Origin: Comamonas halotolerans | GTDB taxonomy: Bacteria; Pseudomonadota; Gammaproteobacteria; Burkholderiales; Burkholderiaceae_C | Direction of reading: 5' to 3' | Assembly: GCF_030162935.1 (NCBI RefSeq) | Contig: NZ_JASAUZ010000003.1 | Coordinates: 48,664 to 112,663 of the forward strand | DNA length: 64,000 bases | Shown: positions 16,638 to 24,661 of the stretch, one piece after another | How positions within the stretch are numbered: the first letter of the stretch is position 1 | Layout: the number at the start of each line of letters is the position of its first letter | Position numbers and translations under genes: made by a program | The notes under the pieces: generated by a model | Told to the model about the DNA's origin: nothing | Databases searched by the model: none | What the model saw: the letters and a program-made list of their open reading frames with translations, nothing else

Positions 16638-17378
16638 ATGAATGCTTCTTCCTTCACGCTACCAGCAGGCACGGTCTGCAAGCGCAACGGTATTCCCTTC
16701 AAGCTTCAGCACGCGACGCAGATCGAATGTCATCCCGGCGTGTGGCCGTTGATCAAGGGCGAACCTCCTGAATTTGCGCAAGAGGAGGTTGTCCAAGCGC
16801 CGCGACCGCTGGCTCCATGTGGTGCTGCTGAACTCATTCCACAGCAGGAGCTACAAGCACAAGCTACAACGAAGGCTTCAGTCCAGCAGGCCGAAGCGAT
16901 GTTGGCTGCGCTGCACGTTCGCGCTCTAGGCAATGCCTTCACGCCCGCTGAGATTGTTGCTAAGGCTTGGGATCTAGATCTCCACAAGTCAGCACCTTCA
17001 ATGGGTGAGCTGCAAACCTTCATGCTCCCAGCCGGAACAGCTCTTTCTGGAGAAAACATAGGAGCCACGCTACGCGCTGATGCGGTGGTGGTATGCCACC
17101 CAAAAGATGAGTACATCATCCAGGCGGCATTGAAGCTGCAACCTGACGATCAGCGATTGAGTACGTCCGTCAACCACTCGTTGCCAATGACATCGAAGCC
17201 TTGCCAAGCAGCTTGTTTGCCAGTGATGTCCACCACAAAAAGCTCGTCGTTGGAGTCCAAGTGCTGCGCTACCCAGTCGCGTACATGCACAGCAGTCAGT
17301 GATGTTTCCACGATCCAAGTCGTTGTGAGCCTGGACCAGCAAATTGGAAATTTCGCAGTTATTGCTTCGCGCAATTGA
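16638..17378 (+). CDS. HATQIEC-motif phage protein, copy 2 (246 aa as open)
   Basis: Residues about 20-45 (FKLQHATQIECHPGVWPLIKGEPPEF) repeat the block of copy 1. A middle helical part follows. The last 75 or so codons are the antisense of the 17150-17437 gene and have poor protein character. The real gene may be a truncated form reading into that neighbour. Start ATG has GGAGG ten bases upstream. Function unknown. Confidence 0.6.
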   Translation: MNASSFTLPAGTVCKRNGIPFKLQHATQIECHPGVWPLIKGEPPEFAQEEVVQAPRPLAPCGAAELIPQQELQAQATTKASVQQAEAMLAALHVRALGNAFTPAEIVAKAWDLDLHKSAPSMGELQTFMLPAGTALSGENIGATLRADAVVVCHPKDEYIIQAALKLQPDDQRLSTSVNHSLPMTSKPCQAACLPVMSTTKSSSLESKCCATQSRTCTAVSDVSTIQVVVSLDQQIGNFAVIASRN

Positions 17379-17437
17379 GCGCGCTTTGGTGCGGAGACTT
17401 CCTTGTTCAAGTCGTACGTAAAAAGAATTTTGTTCAT
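17150..17437 (-). CDS. Cas2-like/SinR-type small protein (95 aa)
   Basis: MNKILFTYDLNKE, then LREAITAKFP, W..L.TTWIVET, VRDWVAQHLDSNDELFVVDITG and a final WL.D.L give the beta-alpha-beta pattern of a ferredoxin-like fold. This pattern is shared by Cas2, VapD and the phage/plasmid proteins often named SinR. An aspartate follows strand 1 as in Cas2 nucleases, but activity cannot be inferred. It is driven by copy B of the divergent element and opposes the early operon. Relation to the CRISPR arrays is speculative. Confidence 0.6.
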   Translation of the reverse strand: MNKILFTYDLNKEVSAPKRAQLREAITAKFPICWSRLTTTWIVETSLTAVHVRDWVAQHLDSNDELFVVDITGKQAAWQGFDVIGNEWLTDVLNR

Positions 17438-17460
17438 GCCTGACCCCCATGTGGCTATTG

Positions 17461-17528
17461 ATGGTTGTGTGAGCAACACCATCGTAGCCCTGGGTGTGGC
17501 GGGCACCATTTCCATAGAGGTCTGAGCT
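17461..17528. promoter_or_regulatory. Divergent regulatory element, copy B
   Basis: Same 68-bp architecture as copies A and C. On the minus strand TACGAT with a 17-base spacer from ATGGTG would be the promoter for 17150-17437. On the plus strand the element ends at the ATG of 17529. Confidence 0.75.
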
Positions 17529-17804
17529 ATGACAGATCAAAAAACAATGTTCGCCCGCGCCACGATTGGTGGCAAAAAGACCGAAAAGCTGGAAGCCCGC
17601 GTGTCGGACGAACTTAAAGAGGCCGTGCGCCGCCGCTGGAAGGACGATGGGTTTGGGTCCGAATCTGAGTGGCTGGAGCACGTGATCGCTATTGCATGTT
17701 TCGGTTTTGAACATGTACGCATGGTGCAGGAACAGCGTTTGAGGCGGGTCAGCTTTGTGTCTGACATCGTGCAGCCAAATCCCTCTGGCAAAGAGGTGGA
17801 CTAA
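17529..17804 (+). CDS. Putative ribbon-helix-helix-like protein (91 aa)
   Basis: LEARVSDELKEAVRRRWKDDGFGSESEWLEHVI is a strand-helix-helix pattern seen in small phage RHH-like regulators. GAGG precedes the ATG. Its stop overlaps the start of the next gene (TAATG). DNA binding is likely but not proven. Confidence 0.6.
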   Translation: MTDQKTMFARATIGGKKTEKLEARVSDELKEAVRRRWKDDGFGSESEWLEHVIAIACFGFEHVRMVQEQRLRRVSFVSDIVQPNPSGKEVD

Positions 17805-17983
17805 TGCGCAGCGAACCACCTAGCAAATGCTCTACCGCTTTTGATAGAGCCGCTATTTCCATTGCCATGCAGTTGCAACGGGACCGAAAAAAGCAGCACG
17901 CACCGGCGAAGGAATCTTATTTCCACATTCCCAAACAAGAAGAGCGTTTGCACTCTCTGCGAATTGCGAGGGCCGCGATATGA
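17804..17983 (+). CDS. Phage hypothetical protein (59 aa)
   Basis: Read through TAATG overlap from the previous gene and ATGA overlap into the next, which supports translation. Basic, helical (IAMQLQRDRKKQHAP). Function unknown. Confidence 0.5.
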   Translation: MRSEPPSKCSTAFDRAAISIAMQLQRDRKKQHAPAKESYFHIPKQEERLHSLRIARAAI

Positions 17984-18153
17984 GCATGGCTCTCTACGCT
18001 AAAGAAAAACGCCTGCAGGCTCTCGCAAAGCGTGCAGGCGTGAAATTGGCTGAAGCGCACAGCCAAGGACATCAATCAAAAGCACAGCACTTCAAGGCGC
18101 GAATGTATCGCTTGCTGAAAGTGGTTGCAAGCCTGCGAAGCCAGGAGGATTAA
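17980..18153 (+). CDS. Small basic phage protein (57 aa)
   Basis: MSMALYAKEKRLQALAKRAG.. is helical and strongly basic. The ribosome site of the replication gene (GGAGGATTAACC) lies at its end. Function unknown. Confidence 0.5.
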   Translation: MSMALYAKEKRLQALAKRAGVKLAEAHSQGHQSKAQHFKARMYRLLKVVASLRSQED

Positions 18154-18155
18154 CC

Positions 18156-18980
18156 ATGGCGCGAATTCGTACCGTAAAACCCGAGCTTTTCAAGCACGAA
18201 GATCTCTTTGAGCTGGAAGAGCAAACAGGTCTTCCCATCCGCATCGCCTTTGTTGGCTTATTCACATGCTGTGATCGTGAAGGTCGCTTTAAGTGGCGTC
18301 CCCGTGCTTTGAAGTTAGACGTGCTGCCTTATGACATGGTGGACTTTTCACGCGTGCTTGACGCGTTAATCACGCGTGGCTTTGTCGTGAAGTACGCGAT
18401 AAATGGAGAGGTTTTTGGCGAGATTCCGTCGTTCAAGCGGCACCAGACCATAAACAACAAGGAAGTCGCATCAGAAATCCCAGCGCCGCCTGAGAACTTA
18501 AATAAATCAAGCACTTGCACGGGAGATTCACGCGATGTCCACGCGAACGGCACGCGTGAACCACGCGAAGGCCACGCCACTCAAGGGGAAGGGAAAGGAA
18601 AGGAAGGGAAGGAGGATAGCGCCGAGCTCGACGCGTCGAACTCAACGCCAGCTTCACCTATCGAACTTGACCTGGTTGGAGGCAGCCAAGGCCAGATCGA
18701 GGCTTTGGTGAACATTCCCTTGAACGACGGAACCGAGTACCCCGTGACGCAGGGCATGGTCGACGAGTGGGCTTTGACGTACCCAGCGATTGACGTGCTG
18801 CAAAAGCTTCGCGAGATCCGTGCTTGGTGCTTGGCGAACAAAGCCAACCGTAAAACTTCGCGTGGCGTGGATGCATTCATCGTGCGCTGGCTGAGCAAAG
18901 AGCAAGACCGTGCCCCCCGTGCTGGCGGCTACGTTGGTCAGCAACAGCCTGCAGGCTCGGGTGTTGGGAGCTTCGTGTGA
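18156..18980 (+). CDS. Phage replication initiator / replisome organiser
   Basis: MARIRTVKPELFKHEDLFEL, then LPIRIAFVGLFTCCDREGRFKWRP, LKLDVLPYD and VDFSRVLDALITRGFVVKY is the conserved N-terminal winged-helix of phage replication proteins of the lambda O/DnaD-like group. A low-complexity linker (about 110-160) leads to a helical C-terminal domain. It should bind the phage origin and recruit the helicase encoded two genes downstream. A strong ribosome site supports the start. A G-rich GGGAAGGGAAAGGAAAGGAA tract lies in the linker. Confidence 0.85.
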   Translation: MARIRTVKPELFKHEDLFELEEQTGLPIRIAFVGLFTCCDREGRFKWRPRALKLDVLPYDMVDFSRVLDALITRGFVVKYAINGEVFGEIPSFKRHQTINNKEVASEIPAPPENLNKSSTCTGDSRDVHANGTREPREGHATQGEGKGKEGKEDSAELDASNSTPASPIELDLVGGSQGQIEALVNIPLNDGTEYPVTQGMVDEWALTYPAIDVLQKLREIRAWCLANKANRKTSRGVDAFIVRWLSKEQDRAPRAGGYVGQQQPAGSGVGSFV

Positions 18981-19351
18981 TGTGCGGCCACCAACCCCTG
19001 ATCGACATGCGCCGTGGTGGCGTTTTGCCCAACGACACGGCATGGGTGCTGGACATCGATTCCCCCATCGGTGACTGGCTCTCCCGCAACTGGCACGGTT
19101 TTGCGCCAAGTGGTGGGCCGCTGCAGCCCCACATTGCCGTGGGCGCAGATGACGTTATCGAGGTTTTGGATTTCCGCTGCTTGGTGGGTATGACCGTTCA
19201 CTTGCAGGCAGGTCGAAGCGATGACCGCGCAAAACGTCTCTTCACTGCAATTCGCAAAGTGCAGCCCAAAGCATTGGCCTGCTGCCGCAAGTCTGAAATC
19301 TGGCTTTACAAAAACGAAGAGGGCGGCAATGGCAAACGTATTCCAGCTTGA
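18980..19351 (+). CDS. Phage hypothetical protein between replication genes (123 aa)
   Basis: Start ATG overlaps the previous stop. The protein has tryptophan-rich sequence (DIDSPIGDWLSRNWHGF) and ends with KNEEGGNGKR. It overlaps the helicase start by 23 bases. Position suggests a replication accessory role; no domain recognised. Confidence 0.6.
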   Translation: MCGHQPLIDMRRGGVLPNDTAWVLDIDSPIGDWLSRNWHGFAPSGGPLQPHIAVGADDVIEVLDFRCLVGMTVHLQAGRSDDRAKRLFTAIRKVQPKALACCRKSEIWLYKNEEGGNGKRIPA

Positions 19352-20306
19352 TGACATCGACTTCGCTGCGTACGAGCAAGAGACAGACGTCCAGCAGAAG
19401 GTGGTCGAGGCATCCGTGTGGGTGCAAGCACTGATCGACCAGATCCTGAATCCACAAAAGTGTGCAAAGGCTGCAAAGCTGCCCTGGCGCAAGACTCATG
19501 CTCTGGGTGAGTTCCGCCCTGGTGAGTTGACGCTGTGGGCTGGCGCCAATGGAAACGGCAAGTCGTTGGTGACCGGCATGATAGCCCTGAGCCTGTGCGC
19601 TCAAGGTGAGCCTGTTTGCATTGCTTCATTCGAGATGAAGCCAAAGACCACGCTGGCTCGAATGGCACGCCAATGGTCTGGCGAGAACCCCCGACACCCG
19701 AAGTGGGTTGGCAGCGCGCCTGGCATCAAGCACATCGTGGGTATTTATGAGCAGTTCCGCGATTGGACGCTAGACAAGCTGTGGTTGTACGACCAGCAGG
19801 GCACGGTGGTTCCAAGCCAGGTTGTGGCCATGTGCCGTTATGCCGCCAAGGTGCTGAAGGTCAAACACGTTTTTATCGACAGCCTGATGAAGTGTGTCCC
19901 CGATGAGGATGATTACAACGGCCAAAAGCGCTTTGTGGACGAACTGACAGCGATTGCCCGTGATTACAGCATCCACATCCACTTGGTGCACCACATCAAA
20001 AAGCCAGCTAACGACGAGCATCGGCCTAACAAGTACGACCTCAAGGGCTCTGGTGCGATCTCCGATTTGGCCGACAACGTGATCCTGGTCTGGCGTAACA
20101 GGGCTAAGGAACGCAAGCGCGAAGACAACAAGCTGACCGAGGAAATGGATGCCAAAGAACCAGACACCTTTCTTCTTTGGGAAAAGCAACGCAATGGTGA
20201 GTGGGAGGGCTCGATAGGCCTGTGGTTTGAAAAGCAGTCCCAGCAATTTGTGGGCACGTGCGGCGCTGACCCTTTGAAGCTGTATACGCCAGACACCGAC
20301 GAATAA
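19329..20306 (+). CDS. DnaB-like/RepA-like replicative helicase ATPase
   Basis: The RecA fold has Walker A GANGNGKS, Walker B KHVFIDSL and the downstream histidine motif HLVHHIKKP, as in DnaB/Gp4 C-terminal domains. It lacks the DnaB N-terminal domain (325 residues in total). It probably unwinds phage DNA with the initiator at 18156. Start at MANVFQLDDID was chosen after GAGGGCGGCA. Confidence 0.88.
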   Translation: MANVFQLDDIDFAAYEQETDVQQKVVEASVWVQALIDQILNPQKCAKAAKLPWRKTHALGEFRPGELTLWAGANGNGKSLVTGMIALSLCAQGEPVCIASFEMKPKTTLARMARQWSGENPRHPKWVGSAPGIKHIVGIYEQFRDWTLDKLWLYDQQGTVVPSQVVAMCRYAAKVLKVKHVFIDSLMKCVPDEDDYNGQKRFVDELTAIARDYSIHIHLVHHIKKPANDEHRPNKYDLKGSGAISDLADNVILVWRNRAKERKREDNKLTEEMDAKEPDTFLLWEKQRNGEWEGSIGLWFEKQSQQFVGTCGADPLKLYTPDTDE

Positions 20307-20323
20307 AACAGGAGCAAGAAAGC

Positions 20324-20923
20324 ATGATCACTCTTACGCTTCCGTACCCTGTGAGTGCCAAATTTGGGCGCTTAACTATCAAATCTCGAGCCGACAACGA
20401 CAAGTTCGGTCGAACTCAATGGCACTGCATTTGCGAATGCGGAAAAGAGAAGGTCGTTGCACTTTTTCGCATGACCAGCGGCCACACAAAATCATGCGGC
20501 TGCATCAAGGGTGAGGCAAAGGCCACGCATCGCATGAAGGGGACACCAACTTACAACAGCTGGTGCGCCATGAAGCAGCGTTGCAACTATCCCGGTAGCG
20601 ATGAATACGCAAACTACGGTGGCAGAGGGATCAAGGTTTGCGATCGCTGGAATGAAAGTTTTGAAAATTTCTTGGCTGATATGGGTGAAAGGCCTGCTGG
20701 GCACACCATCGAGCGAAAAGATACCAATGGCCACTATGAGCCTCTCAACTGTGTTTGGGCAACGATGGAGCAGCAGCAGCGCAACCGTCGTTCAACGATT
20801 CTGATTGAGCGCAATGGTGTGACCAAGTGCGTCAAAGATTGGTGCATCGAGCTTGGCCTCAACCCAGACAGGGTGTATGGACGTATCCGCCGTGGCGCAA
20901 CACCAGAGGAGGCGCTGAAATGA
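20324..20923 (+). CDS. HNH/AP2-like phage endonuclease-type protein fused to a rusA start
   Basis: Residues from about 15 follow a common free-standing phage nuclease pattern: CICECG...TKSCGC, Y.SWCAMKQRCNYPGSDEYANYGGRGIKVCDRW, FLADMGERP, IERKDTNGHYEPLNCVWAT. A C-terminal DNA-binding part follows. The first 11 residues MITLTLPYPVS instead match the N-terminus of RusA encoded next. The gene has therefore inserted at the rusA start and borrowed its translation signal. Catalytic competence is uncertain. Confidence 0.75.
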   Translation: MITLTLPYPVSAKFGRLTIKSRADNDKFGRTQWHCICECGKEKVVALFRMTSGHTKSCGCIKGEAKATHRMKGTPTYNSWCAMKQRCNYPGSDEYANYGGRGIKVCDRWNESFENFLADMGERPAGHTIERKDTNGHYEPLNCVWATMEQQQRNRRSTILIERNGVTKCVKDWCIELGLNPDRVYGRIRRGATPEEALK

Positions 20924-21408
20924 TGCCTGCCATTACTCTCACGCTTCCCTATCCTGTCTCTAGTAACAGGTACTGGGCTACCCGCATCATCAAAATGAAG
21001 GGTGCTCTCAAGCCCACGGCGATGATTTACGTCACCCCGGAGGCCAAGGCCTTCAAAGAGAAGGTGCAGTGGCTGGCCCGCCAAGCTGGTGTGCGAACTC
21101 CATTTCAAGGACGTTTCAATCTGTTGATCATCTTGCACCCTCACTGCCCGCAAGACGCTCACCGTCGCATGAAGCGTGACCCCTGCGGATGGGAGGACAC
21201 CGTGCAGTGCATGGACCTGGACAACGCCCAAAAGGTGACCATTGATGCACTTAAAGGCGTGGTATTTGAGGATGACAAGCGGGCATGGGATATTCACTCA
21301 AAGCGCGGCACGCCCGTTGACGGTGGAAAGCTGGTGGTGACCATTACCCCCATTGCTCCAGCCATGGCCGCGCAAGAGCAGGGTGACTTGCTGGAGACAT
21401 TGGCATGA
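20920..21408 (+). CDS. rusA: RusA-family Holliday junction resolvase
   Basis: The motif MDLDNAQKVTIDALKGVVFEDDKR carries the RusA aspartates (D.DN...DAL.G....DD). The N-terminus ITLTLPYPVSSNRYW is typical. It resolves branched phage DNA, likely before packaging. Start ATG overlaps the upstream stop (ATGA). Length (162 residues) is longer than E. coli RusA because of an insert around residues 75-95. Confidence 0.9.
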   Translation: MMPAITLTLPYPVSSNRYWATRIIKMKGALKPTAMIYVTPEAKAFKEKVQWLARQAGVRTPFQGRFNLLIILHPHCPQDAHRRMKRDPCGWEDTVQCMDLDNAQKVTIDALKGVVFEDDKRAWDIHSKRGTPVDGGKLVVTITPIAPAMAAQEQGDLLETLA

Positions 21409-21878
21409 GTCGCCTCGTTTTGACCAAAGGCCAAGACGGCAAGCTGCAAGGCCTTGATCCAAAAGGGCAGCGTGCTTGGGATCGTTTCAAGTCCAGACTC
21501 AAGGCGCTGGATATAGGAGACACCCTGGGATTTACCTTCTTCTTGCCACGCGATCCAGTAAGTCACCGCAGATTCTTTCGCAAGCTGCAGGTGCTGCTGG
21601 AGCGCACAGAGACGTTCGCAGAGTTGGATCACCTGCGTGCCTGGTTGCTGATGGGGGCGGGGTATTGCGACTACATCCCAGGCGTGGGCGGTGAGCTGCG
21701 TGCAGTTCCGCAAAGCATGGCCTTCGATGCGATGGACCAGGCCGAGTTTATGGAGCTCAACCGCAAGGTGGACGAGTTTCTGTACACAGACCGCGCTTTG
21801 GAGGTGCTTTGGCCTGGGCTTGGCAGCCAACAGCAGTGGAATTGTTTGACCAGTTTCTTGGAGGACCTGCGCCGATGA
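21405..21878 (+). CDS. DUF1367-type phage protein (157 aa)
   Basis: The pattern FFLPRDPVSHRRFFRKLQVLL, CDYIPGVGGELRAVPQSMAFDAMDQAEF and VLWPGLG matches DUF1367, which accompanies RusA or NinX-type genes in many lambdoid phages. Overlaps rusA by 4 bases. Role in recombination or replication is presumed from context only. Confidence 0.8.
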   Translation: MSRLVLTKGQDGKLQGLDPKGQRAWDRFKSRLKALDIGDTLGFTFFLPRDPVSHRRFFRKLQVLLERTETFAELDHLRAWLLMGAGYCDYIPGVGGELRAVPQSMAFDAMDQAEFMELNRKVDEFLYTDRALEVLWPGLGSQQQWNCLTSFLEDLRR

Positions 21879-22432
21879 GCAACAAAGATACCAGAAACAG
21901 TCGACAAATAGTTCTGGATGCTATCAATGAGTTGGTAGGCCAGGAGCACGTCATCACACGAGAAAATCTGCAGGCCACGACTGGTCTAACGATGCACATT
22001 ATTGACGATCATGTCTCTCGCATGGTTGATGAAGAGGGGACGCTTCGGCGCGTTCGACCAGGTGTCTACGAGCTGGCCAAGGGTATTGGCAAGATGCCCA
22101 ATGTGTACTTCACGGACATCGGTGAAGACAATTCTCTAATCATCGAGGTGGATGATTGCGGCAAGCTGGTTATCAACGATCCCCGGGTGGCGCGCAAGAT
22201 CGCAGAGCGGCTGTCTGGCAACTATGCCCAGGTGGCCATGCTTGAAATGAAGTACCAGTTTGGCGTTGTTTCGCAAGACCTGATGCTGGAACTCAAAACC
22301 GCAAAACGTGAGTTGACACAGCGGATCAATGACCTGGAGGCAGAAAAAGCTAGGCTGCTCCGAACAATTGCCGAGCGCCCAGCCCAGACCAGCCTGAGTT
22401 TTGATGCTGTAGATGCTGTCTCCGTGGGTTAA
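21875..22432 (+). CDS. Winged-helix protein before the late genes, candidate late regulator (185 aa)
   Basis: Residues about 10-70 (IVLDAINELVGQEHVITRENLQATTGL, RMVDEEGTLRRVRPGVYEL) look like a winged helix; residues about 135-165 are a coiled coil. It is the last early gene and is followed at once by the first late motif (22474) and terminase. That is where lambdoid phages place Q-like or late activators. Activity on the motif is inference. Confidence 0.65.
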   Translation: MSNKDTRNSRQIVLDAINELVGQEHVITRENLQATTGLTMHIIDDHVSRMVDEEGTLRRVRPGVYELAKGIGKMPNVYFTDIGEDNSLIIEVDDCGKLVINDPRVARKIAERLSGNYAQVAMLEMKYQFGVVSQDLMLELKTAKRELTQRINDLEAEKARLLRTIAERPAQTSLSFDAVDAVSVG

Positions 22433-22473
22433 GGCTTTGCAAACCCGCTCCCAAAACGTGCGGGCATTCCGAT

Positions 22474-22491
22474 CCCCCTCTAGGGTTCGCT
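22474..22491 (+). promoter_or_regulatory. Late motif, copy 1 (terminase unit)
   Basis: CCCCCTCTAGGGTTCGCT, 49 bases before the terminase small-subunit start. One of six copies of the CCCCGGCTAGGGTTTCG family; this one is more divergent. Confidence 0.6.
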
Positions 22492-22522
22492 TAGATAGAC
22501 TGCTGTCCCCACACTTCGGGGC

Positions 22523-23203
22523 ATGGCAAGCAGTACAGGAAACAAACCATCCCCAAAAAAGCCCGAGATCGATTGGGAGCGTATCGAGCTGGATTACCGC
22601 GCTGGCTTGAAGACCCTGCGCCAAATTGCTGACGAACACAGTATTTCCCATGGCGCCATCAACAAAAGGGCAAAGCGTGATGGCTGGGAGCGTGATCTCT
22701 CTAAAAAGATTCAATCCAAGGCAGACGCACTGGTATCCAAAGCAGCGGTATCCAAAGAGGTATCCAAAGCAGTTCGAGTTGCTGAAAACACATTGATCGA
22801 GGCCAACGCGCTGACTCAAGCAGGTGTGCGTCTCGCTCATCGTGCTGACATCGAGCGCACCCGCAACATCTGCATAGGGATGATCCTCGAGCTGGAGCAG
22901 CAAAGCGTTGATCCTTCAGTGATCGCGGAGGCCGCTGAGATCCTGCGCAGCACGCCACCGGAGGAAATGACCAAGGACAAGCGCGCAAAGCTGGCTGAAG
23001 CGGCCACAAAGGCTGCATCACTTCAGGGGCGCTCTAGCGTGATGCGCTCTCTGTCCGAATCGCTGAAGGTGCTGGTTGCACTGGAGCGACAGGCCTTTGG
23101 TATCCGTGAGGAGATGCCTGAGCCACCGCCGCCAGGACTGGAAGCCTTCACCACCAAGGAGCTGCTGGCTGTGGCTCAAGCCCTAAAAGGTGGCGGGCAA
23201 TGA
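22523..23203 (+). CDS. terS: Terminase small subunit
   Basis: The N-terminal helix-turn-helix (YRAGLKTLRQIADEHSISHGAINKRAKRDGWER) is typical of small terminases that recognise the packaging site. A helical middle and C-terminal part would form the ring and contact the large subunit. It overlaps TerL by 4 bases and opens the late region. Confidence 0.88.
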   Translation: MASSTGNKPSPKKPEIDWERIELDYRAGLKTLRQIADEHSISHGAINKRAKRDGWERDLSKKIQSKADALVSKAAVSKEVSKAVRVAENTLIEANALTQAGVRLAHRADIERTRNICIGMILELEQQSVDPSVIAEAAEILRSTPPEEMTKDKRAKLAEAATKAASLQGRSSVMRSLSESLKVLVALERQAFGIREEMPEPPPPGLEAFTTKELLAVAQALKGGGQ

Positions 23204-24660
23204 ATCAGTTAATCCAAGACCTCACTCAGCAGAAGAGGGCTGCTGTGCTGGCCATGGTGGAGCGTGAGCTGCAGGGCCGTCAGTTAGAGCAATACAGTGC
23301 ATACGCCAAGCAACGAGAGTTCCATGCTGCTGGTGCGAAGTTCAATGAACGGCTTTTCATGGCAGGTAACCAGCTTGGCAAGACCAAGGCTGGGGGCGCT
23401 GAGTGGGCCATGCACCTTACTGGCCGCTATCCGGACTGGTGGGAAGGTGCGGTCTTTGACAAGCCTGTGCTCTTTTGGGCTGGCTCTGTAACCAGTGAAG
23501 CTACCCGAGATAACCCACAGCGCATGCTGCTGGGCCCGCCAGCGATTCAGGCTCTATGGGGCACCGGGATGGTGCCGCGTGAAGCGATCAAAGATTTCAC
23601 CCGGGCTACGGGTGTTGCAGACTTGCTCGACAGCGTTGTAATACGCCATGGTGGTGGCGGGGATGTGCAGGCAGGCGAGTCGATCATTGCCTTCAAGTCC
23701 TACGAGAAGGGGCGTGAAAAGTGGCAAGGGCCGACAGTTGATGGTGTTTGGTTTGACGAAGAGCCGCCCCTGGATGTGTACACGGAGGGATTGACTCGTA
23801 CCAACAATGGTATGCGTGGGCAGTTTGTGCAACTGACGTTTACGCCGCTTCTGGGCATGTCTGAAGTGGTGAGCCGTTTCTTGCTGCCTGATGGCAAAGA
23901 TGCTGGGGCCAAGACCCGCAATGTGACCAGTATGACCATCTGGGATGTGGACCACTACACCCAGGAGGAAAAAGAGCGGATTGTGGCCAGCTACCCCGCT
24001 CATGAACGCGAAGCACGCTCCAAAGGTATCCCGACATTGGGTAGTGGGCGCATCTTCCCTGTCGAAGAGGACAGCATCAAGGTGCCGTCATTTCCTGTAC
24101 CGCCGCATTGGCCACGCATCAATGGGCTGGACTTCGGCTGGGACCACCCAAGTGCCGCCGTGCAGCTTGCATGGGACCGCGACAACGATTGCATCTATGT
24201 GGTCAACACGCACCGCCAGAAAGAGGCTGTGCCAGTTGTGCACGCTGCAACGATCAAGGCATGGGGTGATTGGGTGCCAACGGCATGGCCCCATGACGGC
24301 TTACAGCACGACAAAGGCTCTGGCGAGCAGTTGGCAGTGCAGTACGCAGCAGCAGGTTTGAAGATGCTCAAGGATCGAGCCACGTTTGAAGACGGCAGCA
24401 ATGGTGTAGAGGCTGGCCTGATGGACATGCTCGAGCGCATGCAAACCGGGCGCTGGAAGGTATTCAGCCATCTGGAAGACTGGTTCAGCGAGTTTCGGCT
24501 CTACCACCGCAAAGACGGCAAGGTGGTCAAGAAGATCGATGACCTGATGAGCGCGAGTCGCTACGCCTTGATGATGAAACGCAAGGCCATTACCAAACCA
24601 GCACCGACACGCTCCACGGGCGGCGGGTGGGCTCCTTTAGATCGAGAAATAGGGTACTGA
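23200..24660 (+). CDS. terL: Terminase large subunit
   Basis: The N-terminal ATPase has Walker A MAGNQLGKTKAG (about 54-65) and Walker B VWFDEE (about 183-188). The C-terminal nuclease includes Asp311 in GLDFGWDHPSA. At 486 residues it belongs with P22-type headful-packaging terminases. It cuts and pumps DNA into the prohead through the portal encoded next. Confidence 0.93.
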   Translation: MNQLIQDLTQQKRAAVLAMVERELQGRQLEQYSAYAKQREFHAAGAKFNERLFMAGNQLGKTKAGGAEWAMHLTGRYPDWWEGAVFDKPVLFWAGSVTSEATRDNPQRMLLGPPAIQALWGTGMVPREAIKDFTRATGVADLLDSVVIRHGGGGDVQAGESIIAFKSYEKGREKWQGPTVDGVWFDEEPPLDVYTEGLTRTNNGMRGQFVQLTFTPLLGMSEVVSRFLLPDGKDAGAKTRNVTSMTIWDVDHYTQEEKERIVASYPAHEREARSKGIPTLGSGRIFPVEEDSIKVPSFPVPPHWPRINGLDFGWDHPSAAVQLAWDRDNDCIYVVNTHRQKEAVPVVHAATIKAWGDWVPTAWPHDGLQHDKGSGEQLAVQYAAAGLKMLKDRATFEDGSNGVEAGLMDMLERMQTGRWKVFSHLEDWFSEFRLYHRKDGKVVKKIDDLMSASRYALMMKRKAITKPAPTRSTGGGWAPLDREIGY

Positions 24661-24661
24661 C

